A stretch of 64,000 nt of DNA from contig CM034100.1 of NCBI GenBank assembly GCA_019914945.1, forward strand, positions 1,811,209-1,875,208, written 5' to 3'. Positions 1 through 12,200 of this stretch are shown here, piece after piece (positions within the stretch are counted from its first letter, which is position 1; the number at the start of each line of letters is the position of its first letter). This DNA is from Typha latifolia (lineage: Eukaryota; Streptophyta; Magnoliopsida; Poales; Typhaceae). Under the pieces are notes generated by a model that saw only the letters and a list, made by a program, of their open reading frames with translations, searched no databases and was not told the DNA's origin. The position numbers and the translations under genes are program-made.

Positions 1-600
1 GTCAGCCTCCCATTGCTCTGAGCCCTGGATGTTAGACCCCGAGTAAACTCCGACAAATGCAACTTTTTCAAGGCTTCATCAAAATTATCATATTTGGACG
101 GCCCGAATTTGGATGTTAGACCCCGAGTAAACTCCGACCAATTTGCTAACACATTTATTTTCTTAAATTACTAAAACCATTGCAAGGCCTTATCCTGTAA
201 GTGGAAAGTGGCAAGTTTAACTTTCTTCGCTGGCTGTGGCCCTTGGTAGACAAAAAATTGTTTCGCCTTAAGTATCAAGCCTATAGGATCTTCTCCTGAG
301 AATTTCGAAAAGTCCAAGCGAGTGACTCAGGGTTGAACTCCCCCAATCTAGATGCCTAAACCTCCCTAGCAGGAGCAGCATCCAGTCTCCCCCTTCATCT
401 TGGCAAGTGTCTCCATGATGTGAAGCATTTGCTCCTTCATCTTCTTCATATTATCATTTATTGTCTGAATGGCTTCCCCATGCTCCAATTGCTTCCTTGT
501 TTGTTGAGAAGAGTCAACTTTAACGCATTGAGACAGTCATCAACTTGATGTCACTCGTATCTTTTGACTTCCTCTCCAACGTTGCGGCGAATCAAAGAAT
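1..600 (-). mobile_element. Decayed Ty3/gypsy LTR-retrotransposon gag fragment
   Basis: Read on the minus strand, about 320 down to 1, the sequence gives the usual plant gypsy gag pattern. It runs from a FSGEDP-like start through a KVKLATFHLQDKALQWF block to a FGPSKYDNFDEALKKL block. A Lys/Met-rich stretch precedes it at about 500-380. Stop codons break the frame (near 165 and 350), so it is not functional. No protease, reverse transcriptase or integrase is inside the window; the body would lie to the left. The sequence from 600 to about 1140 looks like leader or LTR of the same element, with AATAAA on the minus strand near 700, but its limits cannot be set. Confidence 0.75.
27..138. repeat. 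84-bp in-frame direct duplication inside gag
   Basis: A 28-bp stretch beginning GGATGTTAGACCCCGAGT occurs identically at 27-54 and 111-138, so the offset is exactly 84 bp (28 codons). On the minus strand both copies encode the same SEFTRGLTS peptide, so the duplication kept the gag frame. Confidence 0.8.
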
Positions 601-3586
601 AATGTTCGTCAACAGAATAATGCTGAAAAGAAAATAAGCGCAAACCCTAGCCCTTTCCTTAGACTTAAAGGAAGAGGGAAGAGAATGAAATACTTTATTG
701 CCTCTGAACACCTCAAGGAAAACAACCTATATATTGTTTCTCTGAAATAAATTAACTTAACTCAAGAAGTGCCTTTTGGGCGTTTGAAGACATAAAAAAA
801 TTTCCTAAGCGAACTAGACTGGCATTCTAACACTTCTGAGAGTCTTTTACTCTCGGGAATTTGCATTGGCAGACCGTTCGAAAGCCTGGCAAGGCAAACC
901 AAACAACCATTCAAACGCTAGTCAGGCGTTCAAATGCTAGTAAACCTATGACCTTTGCTGGCTTGCAACTGTGCAAGCCTAACAAGAAGAAACTAGTGAC
1001 CCTGCTTAAAACTTGAATAAAAATACAAAACAATATAATAATTGCGGACTTATAAGCTCGAACCCCTGCAACAAGCTTACAGGCTTCTTGTATTGTAAGC
1101 CCATTACAGCCCGCAACCTTGTGAACTTCTTTCAAAAAATTTAAAAAAAAACCATTATTGGAAACTTGTATTTAATAATAATATTTCGGTACTAATATTT
1201 CAAAGTTAAACAGTTAAAGGCATTTTGATATATATCTCTATATTTTCTCTATAAAACTATTTTTTTTTTAATATCTCATCAAAGATAATAATTACACTCT
1301 TAGCCTAGTTTAAGCTACCTAAATTATGACTAGGAAATGAGGCTAGCTAGCAACATTTATTTGTTTGGACTCAAAACAACCGGAGCCTAGATCTTTTACA
1401 TGCTAATGTTTAAAATCATATTATACTAAGAGAGCTCTTAACTTCAATATATTTAAAATGTGGCAAGCACTGAACAGAAGAATGTGTTTGCGCTTGTGTC
1501 CATCTATAATCTTCCATTTTAATGATTTATATTTTTTGCTTGAGCGTAGTCTCAATAAGTTACCATAGGATAATCAAATTTTAACACCCTTAGTGAGATC
1601 CTTAGTCAGCAGAACTATTTTTCAATTTATAAACCTTATTTTCTTGATTATAAGGCATCATGAAGGATATCCTTCTTGCAAGTCACAGAAACTTCTCACA
1701 GTGCATACGTTTAGAAGAGTCCTCTCCCCTCTAATCAGTTGCAAATTTTAGACAAAAAACTTGCTTTCTGAAGCTAAAATTTCAGGATCAGTCTTTCTTC
1801 ATGAGTCATCCGCTGCTACAGAGATTGGCTTAGAAGCAAATTGGTATTTACAAAGAATTATTGATCCAGTGAGCTTTCAATTGTTTGGAAAAATACTTTT
1901 AGCGCACAATGGAGCAATAGAGAGCAGGATTTTCAATTTGAAGGTGATCCCTACAACTAGAGACAATAAAGAAAGCATAACAACAACAACGGGAGATGTT
2001 GGATTGTGCCTCACCTTATCATTATTAATAGAAGTTCCTTGCCCTTCTAGCTTAAATGGATGAACTAGTAACTTTGAGTACCATATTGGTTATCACACTA
2101 GAATGATGGAGAGTGCAACATGTTAATTGGTGAGTTACATTCAGAGGCAATGAAGTGATGAACTAAAATATTTAATGCCCATGTAGGATATCACATTGTT
2201 GCAATAGTTGAATTTCATTCCTAAAGTTTACAACCATAAACATCTCGGTGTGTGTCATGAGAAATGCAGTAATGAGAGAGAAATTCAGTTTATGTAATAC
2301 TAACATCTATAAAGCACAGATACTTCATTTGCCCTTTCGTACCGGTATCTGATACATATCGGATACCGATACGGCACCGATATGGCCTAATACATATCGG
2401 ATACGGCTAGAGGAGTATCCGAATGAAAAAAAAATTAATTTTAATTTTCCGATATGGCTTCGATACGACAGGATACCGCTCCAGTACATTTCTTGATCAT
2501 CCATTCTTTTTTCTTTTTTCTTTTTGTGCTAAAGGTGATATAAAGCATATACTTTATATGTATATACAATTGTCGATTCCTTCGTGATATTTTAAGGCTT
2601 TGTTTATTTGATAATGAATTAAATATATAACTTAAAACCTATTTAAAGATTCAAATTAGTTGTAGACTAATAGTTGAATTATGTTTCTATGTTTCACTAA
2701 CATTTTAAGTTTCGTATCAGTTTCTATTATAATATTATTCTAAAGTTTTAGGCATGTAGATATTAAATATGTAGCTTTCTTTTCTTTTATCTTATCATTT
2801 ATGGGATAATCATTTTTACCATATGACATATTGGTTGACAACAAATTAAAAATATATTATTTATTTATTTATTTATTGGTGTATCTATGCCGTATCTGTA
2901 TCCCCGTATCCCGTATCAGTATCCATGCTTCACAGACTAACATCAATATAGAGGATTTAAAGTCAATGCAATGACCTTGATGACAAGATGAGCTATTCCA
3001 TCTAGGAGAACTGGAGTTTTGAAATTCTCGAGTCTCAACTCACTCAATGTGGAAAGAGAATATCCAATAATAGTTACTCTTGCTTCCAGAAGCATTTTGT
3101 CGACAAGTTTGACATATTTATACTTATTAGCAAAGTTAGTTAGTGATAACTTTTTCAGCACCTAGGTCAGTAAATTGTAGTCCTTCAGATGTATTATATC
3201 TGTCAACTACACAGAATAAGTTGTCAGACTCCTGTCCACGTCAGATATTTGCTTCTTCCTTGCATCATTACAAAAATATATATGAATAAATTTTTGCATT
3301 TATTCCACCTACTGATTTTTGAAAAGAAACTAAAAGTAAAGTGCCAGATATGCATGTCTGGGAGATTTCACTACATTAAAGATTAGCTATTGGTAACTTG
3401 GTGTATTTCTCATTGTACTGTAGATTCTAGTGAAGCCTTTGGTCATTTTCGAGATATAGGAGATTAGTCTCTATTCTCAAAAAAATAAAATGAAAACTAG
3501 AAATCAGTCTCTTCCAGTATAGATTAGTCCAGGTAGCTATGCAGATCCACACTATTTGATCTCACTGATGATTTTTATTCTTGCAG
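601..3586. other. AT-rich non-coding stretch with retroelement debris
   Basis: No recognisable exon was found. The missing kinase exons of the receptor kinase at 3587 were looked for here on the plus strand (VAIK, HRD and DFG motifs) and not seen. Short open frames at 1761-2063 (+) and 2943-3161 (-) match no family I know. The stretch is either one very long intron containing transposon debris or intergenic DNA upstream of a truncated gene. Confidence 0.5.
2340..2935. mobile_element. GATACGG-rich repeat element, probable transposon relic
   Basis: The left end (about 2340-2485) is crowded with imperfect GATACC/GGATACGG/GATATCGG-type words. The right end (about 2880-2930) carries the reverse-complement form (GTATCTGTATCCCCGTATCC). 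The middle is AT-rich and has no open frame. Opposite orientation at the two ends suggests degenerate subterminal inverted repeats of a non-autonomous DNA transposon. That is inference; no target-site duplication was identified. Confidence 0.45.
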
Positions 3587-5797
3587 GGTTATCTTGATCC
3601 AGAATACTTCTTAACCCATAAGCTTACGGACAAGAGTGATGTGTACAGCCTTGGAGTTGTGTTTCTGGAATTATTGACAGGGATGCAGCCTATTTCTCAT
3701 GGCAAAAACATTGTCAGAGAGGTATGTATGACTTTTAGTACTACTACATTGATATCCATGGACCTTCACTTATCTTCTTCGTAGGAATATTATGTCCTCT
3801 CTTTTCTTTCGTCTGCAAAATATAAACTAAAGAATCACAATAACATGACCAGTTAAGTGCTTCACAATATATGGGTAACTCCACTGACAACTGATTCTAT
3901 TAAAATACCTCATCAAGAATCAAAATGACACGTTATTTTAAAATTGTGGTAATATGTTGGCAATGCATTAATTTAATTGGAACAGATGGGTGTTTGTCAT
4001 ACAGAAGAATAATCTAGATATGAAATGGTAAACACTTAAGAGAGGTAATACTTTGTAATCATTTTCAACTGATATGTGCAACAACTACTAGAAGGTTTTC
4101 ACAAAAAACAAAAAACAAAAAACAAAAGCTAAACAAAAAACAAAAACAAGAAAAGAAGCCCATACGTCAGAGTTTCACTTGCAAATTAGTTAAGCAGTAA
4201 AACAAGTGAATGTTTATGTTTTCATCCAATTAAGGAGCATGCTGAAGCATTCTTTTCAGCATTGCAGTGGAAATGCTATGCACAAGCTTCTACCATCATA
4301 AGATGAGACTAGACAGTGAAAAACTGAAAATTATTATATGATCGATAACCAAAATGTTTCCTCAGAACAGTTTCCAGCTGTCCCGGGAGAGTGTACTCTG
4401 TAAAACCTCAAAACACACTAGACTAACTTAAATTGGTTAACATATGTTCATAAGACTTTCTTATTGTTATATATTTCATGTTTACAGTTTTCTCAAGACA
4501 TGAAAATTGCCTAATTAGGTGTAACAGATCCTCATGTATATATGCATAAGTTGATAACATAACCTGAATGTTAAAGGCGACGCCATATTTCCTATTCTTT
4601 CTACTTCAATCACCAAAAAACAATTGCAAGGCAGCAGATTTTGCATTTTATGGCTATGGAGACAAATTTGATTGTTTAAATCACAGATGGATACTAGCTC
4701 ATAAATACACATTATTTCTATCTAACTTGAGGTATAACAAAGAGAATCTCTTAGTTTTCTAGATAGCAAGATAATTATGTTAAATCAATAGTTGAAATGA
4801 GTATTTGATGTTTACAAAGTATAGTAAATCTGACTGTAGTGCTGTTGGCATGACCAGTTAATGCAATCACTGCTATGACACACCATGCCAACACCTCAAG
4901 GCCTAATCCACTGACATGTCCTAGTACAACCTTGTCGTGTCTCATTCTTTTAACTTCTAGTTCTAAATGGCATAAAAATAAAATTGCTCCATAGGCCTTT
5001 GCACAAGGATCTTAATCTTAATATTGACTTTGTAGATCTTGATTGTTTTATGAATGGGAAATATTGACCTAAATTTTTCTAACTCATTTTTTAATAATTA
5101 TTTTGGAGAAAAAACTTAAACTGCTCTAACTTGTGCACACATTTTACAGAGCCAAGTTAGCAAGTAAACAATGCCTGCACATGCATGAAATTAAATTTGT
5201 ACCTCCCTCATTGAATGACAGGCAAGCTTGAGATCATCATCCCTATGAGTTGAGCAAAATGAGATCATGAAATATTTAGTCACTAGGTTTTGAATACGCT
5301 AGACAGGAGACTTTGACTGCTTTTAAGTCCTCTAAATACTCCAGCTAGGTTTTGGTTGGTAGAGCTGTATCAAAATGGTGTACTCTATATCTTTCTCACA
5401 GTGTTTCTTTTTCTTTTTCCCCAAATTGCCTTAATTCTAGGTGACCATGGCCCATCAGTCTGGCATGATGTTCTCGGTCATTGACAATCGCATGGGCTCT
5501 TACCCATCAGAATGCATTGAAAAGTTCATCTCCTTGGCTCTTAGGTGTTGCCAGGATGAGACGGATGCAAGACCATCAATGATGGAGGTAGTTAGGGAAC
5601 TGGAAATCATATGGCGAATGACACCAGAAGCTGATGTTACACCCTCAGAATCCATGGCAACTGATTCCAGCAAGTCAGCAACACCTCCATCGTCATCATC
5701 CATGGCGGGGATGGATGCTGGGAACCCGTTTGTATCATCTGATATCTCTGGCAGTAACCTTCTTAGTGGTGTTATGCCTAGCATCACTCCCCGCTGA
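3587..5797 (+). CDS. 3' end of an LRR receptor-like kinase (last two exons)
   Basis: Two exons, 3587-3721 and 5441-5797, join in phase 0 across a 1.7-kb intron with AG acceptors and a GT donor. They encode the C-terminal kinase lobe: GYLDPEYF (subdomain VIII), [15 protein letters not shown] (subdomain IX), then [19 protein letters not shown] (subdomain XI with its conserved Arg) and a Ser/Thr/Pro-rich tail of about 60 residues. The wording closely resembles the Arabidopsis At1g06840/At5g01950-type LRR-RLKs (family knowledge, from memory). The ectodomain, transmembrane segment, P-loop, catalytic HRD and DFG are absent from the upstream 3.6 kb. Either the gene extends left beyond the window through a very long intron, or only this 3' piece survives. 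The stop at 5795-5797 is clear. Confidence 0.8.
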
Positions 5798-6000
5798 TAC
5801 AGCTCGGCGAACTTCTTGAATTCGTAGTGTTTGATAGAATTATGGATTAGCCATCATGGCTCCTGTTAATGCAACTTGGTGACCTTGAAATGCGTAATGT
5901 TGATAGAAATATGAATTACACGTGACTTCCCATTGATACAAATTGGCGAAATTCTTGAGTATGTGATGTTGATAGAACTATGAATTACACAGAACAGATA
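5795..6000. repeat. Three imperfect 69-bp tandem repeats starting at the kinase stop codon
   Basis: The word GATAGAAnTATGnATTA recurs at 5833, 5902 and 5971, an exact 69-bp step twice. The surrounding sequence (TGATACA..TTGGCGAA.TTCTTGA) also repeats. The first unit begins with the TGA stop of the receptor kinase, so the array forms its presumed 3' UTR. Confidence 0.7.
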
Positions 6001-9000
6001 AGAAGAAAAGAAGACAGACATATAGATAGAGTTGGTCTTGCTTTCCTTCAATTTAGATTTTCTTCATATAATGGATGCATATTTATACATGTAGCGCAGG
6101 TTTGTTGTGGTGTTACAATAACATTGCAATCTAGTTGATAAGTAGTTTTTGTTCTTTCTTCTTGCTTGTGAATCGCCAAATCCATCTCTTCTTACTTTCA
6201 TTCATTGGAGTGACCAGGGGACAAATCGCAGTTAATTAATTACCCATGAACTATTCAAATATGGCGATGGTATATTTTGCACACATTTCTTTCGAAGTTT
6301 ATTAACTACTTTTGCTTCTGCCTCTCCTTTACTGTTATGTGCCCTCTCAGCTAGTTATAGACAGGGAATTCCACCCACCTCCTAGATGCTGCCATGTGAC
6401 CGACTTTAATCGACTAGAAAGTTGGTGTTGGAAAGCATTCCATGATACAATTTGTGTCATTTTCACTAAAAAAGTAAAATAATTTTGATTTAGAGGATCA
6501 CCTTTCTTTTCTTGCTTCGTTTTTATTTTGCAGAAGTGTGTGTTTATCTATGATAGCAATCTAATGATGCATACTTGGGTGATCCTAAAAATTCGAAAAT
6601 TGTGCAAATGACGCACATAATTTAGGAAAGCAACGCATAGTGTTATTTTGTTCTAACACGAATTGCTCCACGTCTGAAAGGAACACGTCACTCACCTCTC
6701 TCTATTCACATCTTCTAACCTTTGGCTACATATACTGCACCTGTTACATCTTACCCCATCTCGAGTCCAAGTGAATCCATATCTCCTTTCCAGTTAATTT
6801 TATTCATTTATTTCTTGCTTAATTTCTTTCCATACCTGCAAGATGCTATATATCGTTGAGTTCCGGGTCCAAAGATTAGGATCTACGACGTTGGTATGAA
6901 GAAGAAGGGAGCAACATTAATTTTGCTCCGTTTGATCCCATTACCATGCAAAAAATTTAGAGGTGTATATAAGACCTCTATGTCAATGTTTCATTCTCAT
7001 GATTTATTATCTCCAGACGACCTGGTAGATTAAGACCATTAATAGTTTAACAAGTGGCATTAGATTTCTCTTACCTTCCTCTCTTTTTTTGTCCCCCTCT
7101 AGTTCAATAAGTCCAAGTGCAACAGCTAAGATTAAATTCTATCAACATCTCTGGTAATTGGACTCCTCTCTGCTGTAAAGTAAGAACATATATATGGCTT
7201 TATTTTTCTCCTTTTCCTTATGTGGGTTTTTTTTATATATTATTAATAAGACACCTCTTCTTAAACTGCTGATTAGACCAACATAATTTGGGTTTTAGTT
7301 TGTAATGCAAATATTCTTATTTATGGCTGTATCAATGTATACCAGTTAAGATATTAAGGATGTAAAGTTTATTATTTACGTATATCTAGTGGCGTTATCA
7401 GATTATATCGACCAAGATATTAAGATTATAATATGTATGCTTGTATTAGTGGGTCCCAGTGACAGATATAAAATGGAGCCATGAGTGCCACCGGCCATGA
7501 TATCAACCCTGGCCATCTAAAAAAAAATATTAAAGTGAGAATGATATACTTTAGAAGGAAAGTGAGAAAGATTGATACAATTTAGGAGGTCCTTTGAATT
7601 ATTAATTATTTATATATAAATTTTATTTATTTTTATTCCTTCCATATTGATCTTAAAAAATCTCAGAAATGCTACTTCCTTTTATCATTCGTCAGATATT
7701 TTATTATAAAATGTGAATGTCATCTTCCTTTTATAATTAAAATGCACTCACATATTGATCTTTGGCAACTTCTAAGTGTAATTATCCTATAGATTAAAAA
7801 GATTATTTTAATTATTAAATATTAATTAAATTGTCGTGTAAATTATATTTTCTCAAAAAAAATTTGAGATAACAGAACAATAATTAAATCTGAGTAATTA
7901 TTGCCATTTAAAAACTAAGTATTATTTTGATTAGTGAACCAGAGTTAAAGCGCTTCGTTTTACAACTATATATATATAACACGTGTATATCAAATTTTTT
8001 TATTTTTCTTCCTACTCAAATAAATAGCAATAATACCAACTAAATAGGTACTAATCAAATTTAGTAGAGTTAATACATATCTTTGGTCAAAGGATTGACT
8101 CCAATTTTAAACGATTATAGTGGAGAAATTTATTTGATGGTCGGTGGTAATTTGGCTTAATGACTTAGCTCATGGCTCAGTGTTTCGTATTATATTGTGA
8201 CTATTTGTCCAGGTAATATTTAATTTTCACTCTTGAACAATAAAAAAAATACCAACCGAAAAGGTCTAAATCCTCGCCCGGAAACCGCCGACGAGCGGTC
8301 TCCAATTCCCAGGAAAACCGCTTTTCACCCACCATGTCCGGATTTGCCCTTCGCCAATCTTTTCTTGCCGAAACCGTGTGCCGTCGTATCTAATTTTCTA
8401 TCCAGTTAGCACTTTTCGATATCCCTTTCTTCTACGCATTATAAGCTATTAGGGTTCCTTTTCCTGGATCTGATCTCTTTCCCAAGTTTACGGGAGGTCT
8501 CTTGTGATCATTTCGTCCGTATATCCTCTATAATTGGATGGAAGTCATGTCGTACAGGTTCTGCTTCTAATCGGATTTTCACAAGAAAGATTCGATTTTG
8601 GTGAATTTGTGGAAGGTTTGGAGCTCGAATTCGAGGTAATTTGCTTGATTAGGGCTTTTGGAATGATCTTTCTGTTTGTCTTTAGATTTCATTTGGGAAA
8701 TGTTGATTTAGGATTTAGGGTTTTGATGGATCTTTGTTGCTGCAAACGAAGATTGTTCGGTTTCCGTGTTACTGGGCGAATATTTGGATCTCTATTAACA
8801 TTTTGACGCTAATTGGAGAAGTCAAATTAGTCTTTGGTTTTACAGTTTTTACCATTTCATCAATTACAATTCGGAATTCCAATCAAAACTTTTCTTCGTA
8901 TCGTGTTTGTGTGCTTAGCAGATCTTGCTGATTTTAAGGTCCTATGGGTTTTGTCTAGTTTTCTGTTGTTGAATTCTTGAATTCCAAATCTTGAATTGTA

Positions 9001-9253
9001 GTCTGATCATCTTCGTCTCATTGTGCAGTTGGTCGCCTCAGATGTCTCTTGGGTCTAACATCAAATTAACTTATCCTCTGGGATGGCAGTCTTGATCTAA
9101 TTGTAGTAAAAAAGATCAATTGCTTCATCTGGAATGGAGATTTTGTTGTCTTGGGTTTAGCAGCAAATATTGCAATGTGAATTGGAATATTATGTTTCGA
9201 GAAAAAGCATGACTTTAGATGCCGATATTTGATGATATATAAGCAGATAATAA
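6001..9253. other. Intergenic region, promoter and 5' leader of the ZIP gene
   Basis: AT-rich DNA with no convincing coding exon to about 8270. A more GC-balanced block at about 8270-8520 is probably the promoter and first leader exon of the ZIP transporter. A donor (GAGGTAATTT, near 8635) and an acceptor (TTGTGCAG, ending 9028) fit a 5' UTR intron of about 0.4 kb. Short open frames at 8534-8931 lie in the leader or intron and are not supported as proteins. Confidence 0.45.
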
Positions 9254-12200
9254 ATGGCCCATAAGATTAAAGCAACTCTGCTCTCTGTGTTTGTTTTCAT
9301 TTTGCTTAATGGTTTCACAATTGCCGAGTCGGAGAAGGAAATTGTTCAGAGAATTCGGACTGCTCCTCATAGGAACTTAGTAAATGCGGTTAGAGATGGC
9401 ACTGTTACAACTGGATTTGAAAGCTACAAGGATAGCTTTCAAGGGTTTGAGGAGAGGAAATCTAGTAATAGCAAAGTATCAGCGTCCACAGTTGCATGGC
9501 TTACCCTTGCCATGGCTGCAGCTACGGGACTAGGTGCAATTCCATTCTTTTTTGTGGAGCTAGAGGCCCAGTGGGCAGGTGTTTGCAATGGCTTGGCCGC
9601 TGGAGTAATGTTAGCTGCAAGCTTTGATCTTGTGCAGGAAGGACAGAACTATGGCAGTGGAAGCTGGGTTGTTTTTGGGATTTTAAGCGGAGGAATTTTC
9701 ATTTGGCTTTGTAAGAAGGTATGTGGTATACTTTTTAATGCATCCAGCAATAGGTGTACAAAGGAAAAGTATTTTTATAAATTTTTTTCCACAAATATGG
9801 AGGTCTGGGTTAAAAAATTTATAATATATTATAATTATTGGTACAATATGTCATTTTGGTTGCTTCTCTACTTTATGTTAGTTTTTTGTTTCCATTTCAT
9901 TTCATTACATAAGTTAGTTTTCTGGCTTTGATTATATTCTATTGTTGGGGAAGGTGTTCCCATCATTCCAATCAATGACACCAAATGGTTTATCATCATT
10001 GCGTTTACCAAGATCTTTGTGAACATAAGTATGACATGTCGAGGAAGAATACTGTGATGTGGAATGTGGAGATGAATCAGATACAATTATGGTTCTTTTG
10101 AAGTTTAAGCATTTGTTCATCATGATGTTGTATAAGCTAGATTTTGATTCTGCATTCAGTGTATATGTTCCACTTATATGCTTCCTTATGTATTTGGTTG
10201 TGTTATCTTTATATTGGTAAGCTAATGTTTGTTCTCTGCCTGCAGTTTCTTGAACAGTATGGAGAAGTAAGCATGCTGGACATAAAAGGTGCTGATGCTA
10301 GTAAAGTCATACTTGTAGTAGGAATAATGACTCTTCATTCTTTTGGAGAGGGTTCTGGTGTTGGAGTGTCCTTCGCTGGGTCAAAAGGACTTTCTCAAGG
10401 TCTATTAGTAACTCTAGCAATAGCTGTTCATAATATACCTGAAGGTTTAGCTGTGAGCATGGTTCTTTCATCTCGTGGGGTCTCTCCACAAAATGCAATG
10501 TTGTGGAGTGTCATTACATCTTTGCCCCAGGTAACTTTTCTCCTTTTCTTGTTCTCTAATTGAACTTATTAATTATCATATCTTATGCAATGTTTTCAGT
10601 ATCGAGTTCGGGATCGATATCGACCGTCCAAAAAAACGATAATCAAACTATTTTTTAATTACATAAAATTCTAGATATTATTTAAAAATACGGAAAAATT
10701 TCTAAAAATCTAGAAAAAAGAGAGGAAAATAAGAAAATAAAAATAATTTACATATGAAGCCTAAAAACTTAAAAAATGTATTAAATTACTTAAAATTTAA
10801 GACTTTGATGAATATCGAGTTTTCTCCCTTTTTCGCTATCAAAATTCAAAACTTATTCAAAAATTACTTACATATGCAAGGTTTCTATTTTTTCTTTACT
10901 TTTTTCTCCACTCTCTCCCTTCTCCCCTTTCTCTCTTAGGCTCTCGGTAGCTAGTGCTACTTCTTCATCGCAGTAATAGTAGAGGTCATCAGACTACTCA
11001 GTGCAAGAAGAGAAAGAGAGGAATTAAAAACTGAAAAAAATAAATTAAAAAAAAAAACTCACCCGAGGTTGCCGGTGAAAGAGGTGAGACAGAAGAGAAG
11101 AAAAGAGAGAAAAGAAAGATGTAGGGGGGGGGGCATCAATTATGATATCCCTCGGGTTGGATTCAACCTGTTCCGACCTGCTTCAGGCAGGATTGGCTGA
11201 TACCTAACCCAAAACCAGAACCTACTAACTGGCTGGTTTCGGTCAGGATCGGGATCGGCTGAAATTGGGAACCTTAATCTTACGATCATCTTAATCTATG
11301 TGAAATAGCATCTTGTGTACGTTTGGGTTTTGGTGCATTTTTTTCCTTCAATCATACTATTAAGATAACAAAAGAAATTGTTGTTATATTAAGTCGATTT
11401 CCTACAAAAGTTATCCTACAACTAGAACACCAGAAAGGAAGGTATTTTGTTGCATGTACAACAAACTTAATCAAATCTTTTTTCCTTTTCTGCTTGGGAC
11501 TTGGTTTTTATGAACCATTCAAAAGAAGCACTACCATTGAACCACTAAGGATGCTGAATGGGCTGCTTTGAAGATCTGAATGATAGTAATAATGCTTTTA
11601 TATTAGGTTTAGCTCGCTTGCACATAATTTATCTTTCGGGTGAAGGGCTACTTTTTTATGTGTAATACATAATACATGGATGCTGTGTGCTTGCTTTAAC
11701 TTGAGTGTCTTCTGCTTTTCTTTCCCTCTCTTTTGCTAAGAGTTCAAATATCTTGTTGATTTCTGCTGACAGATGATGAATTATTCTCATATTTTTGTCT
11801 GAACACCTTGTGTTTTATTTTCCTCTTTCTATATTGATTTTGAAATTATTTGTGATTTTCTAATTTCAATTTTCTTCTTTCTAAACTTTAGCCTATTGTG
11901 GCCGTTCCATCCTTCCTTTGTGCTGATGCATTTCATAAAGTCCTGCCATTCTGTACTGGTTTTGCTGCTGGATGCATGATATGGATGGTTATTGCAGAGG
12001 TCCTTCCTGATGCTTTCAAGGTAACTAGCCTACTGGTCAACCTTCCTGTGGGTCCTCTTTGTGAGTCAATACTCTTAGCTGTTTAAACATGTTTGAATCA
12101 TGTATGGAATCATGCATCTGTTCTTTGCTTATCTTCGATTAGATGTCTTTCCGTTTTATGAGCATAGCATGATTTTTAAGTTTCCTTTTCTTTTTCCAGG

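Noticed and set aside
1761..2063. 100-codon open frame (+) upstream of the receptor kinase
   Set aside because: It has no family resemblance, kinase motif or fitting splice phase, and it lies in AT-rich DNA with transposon debris.
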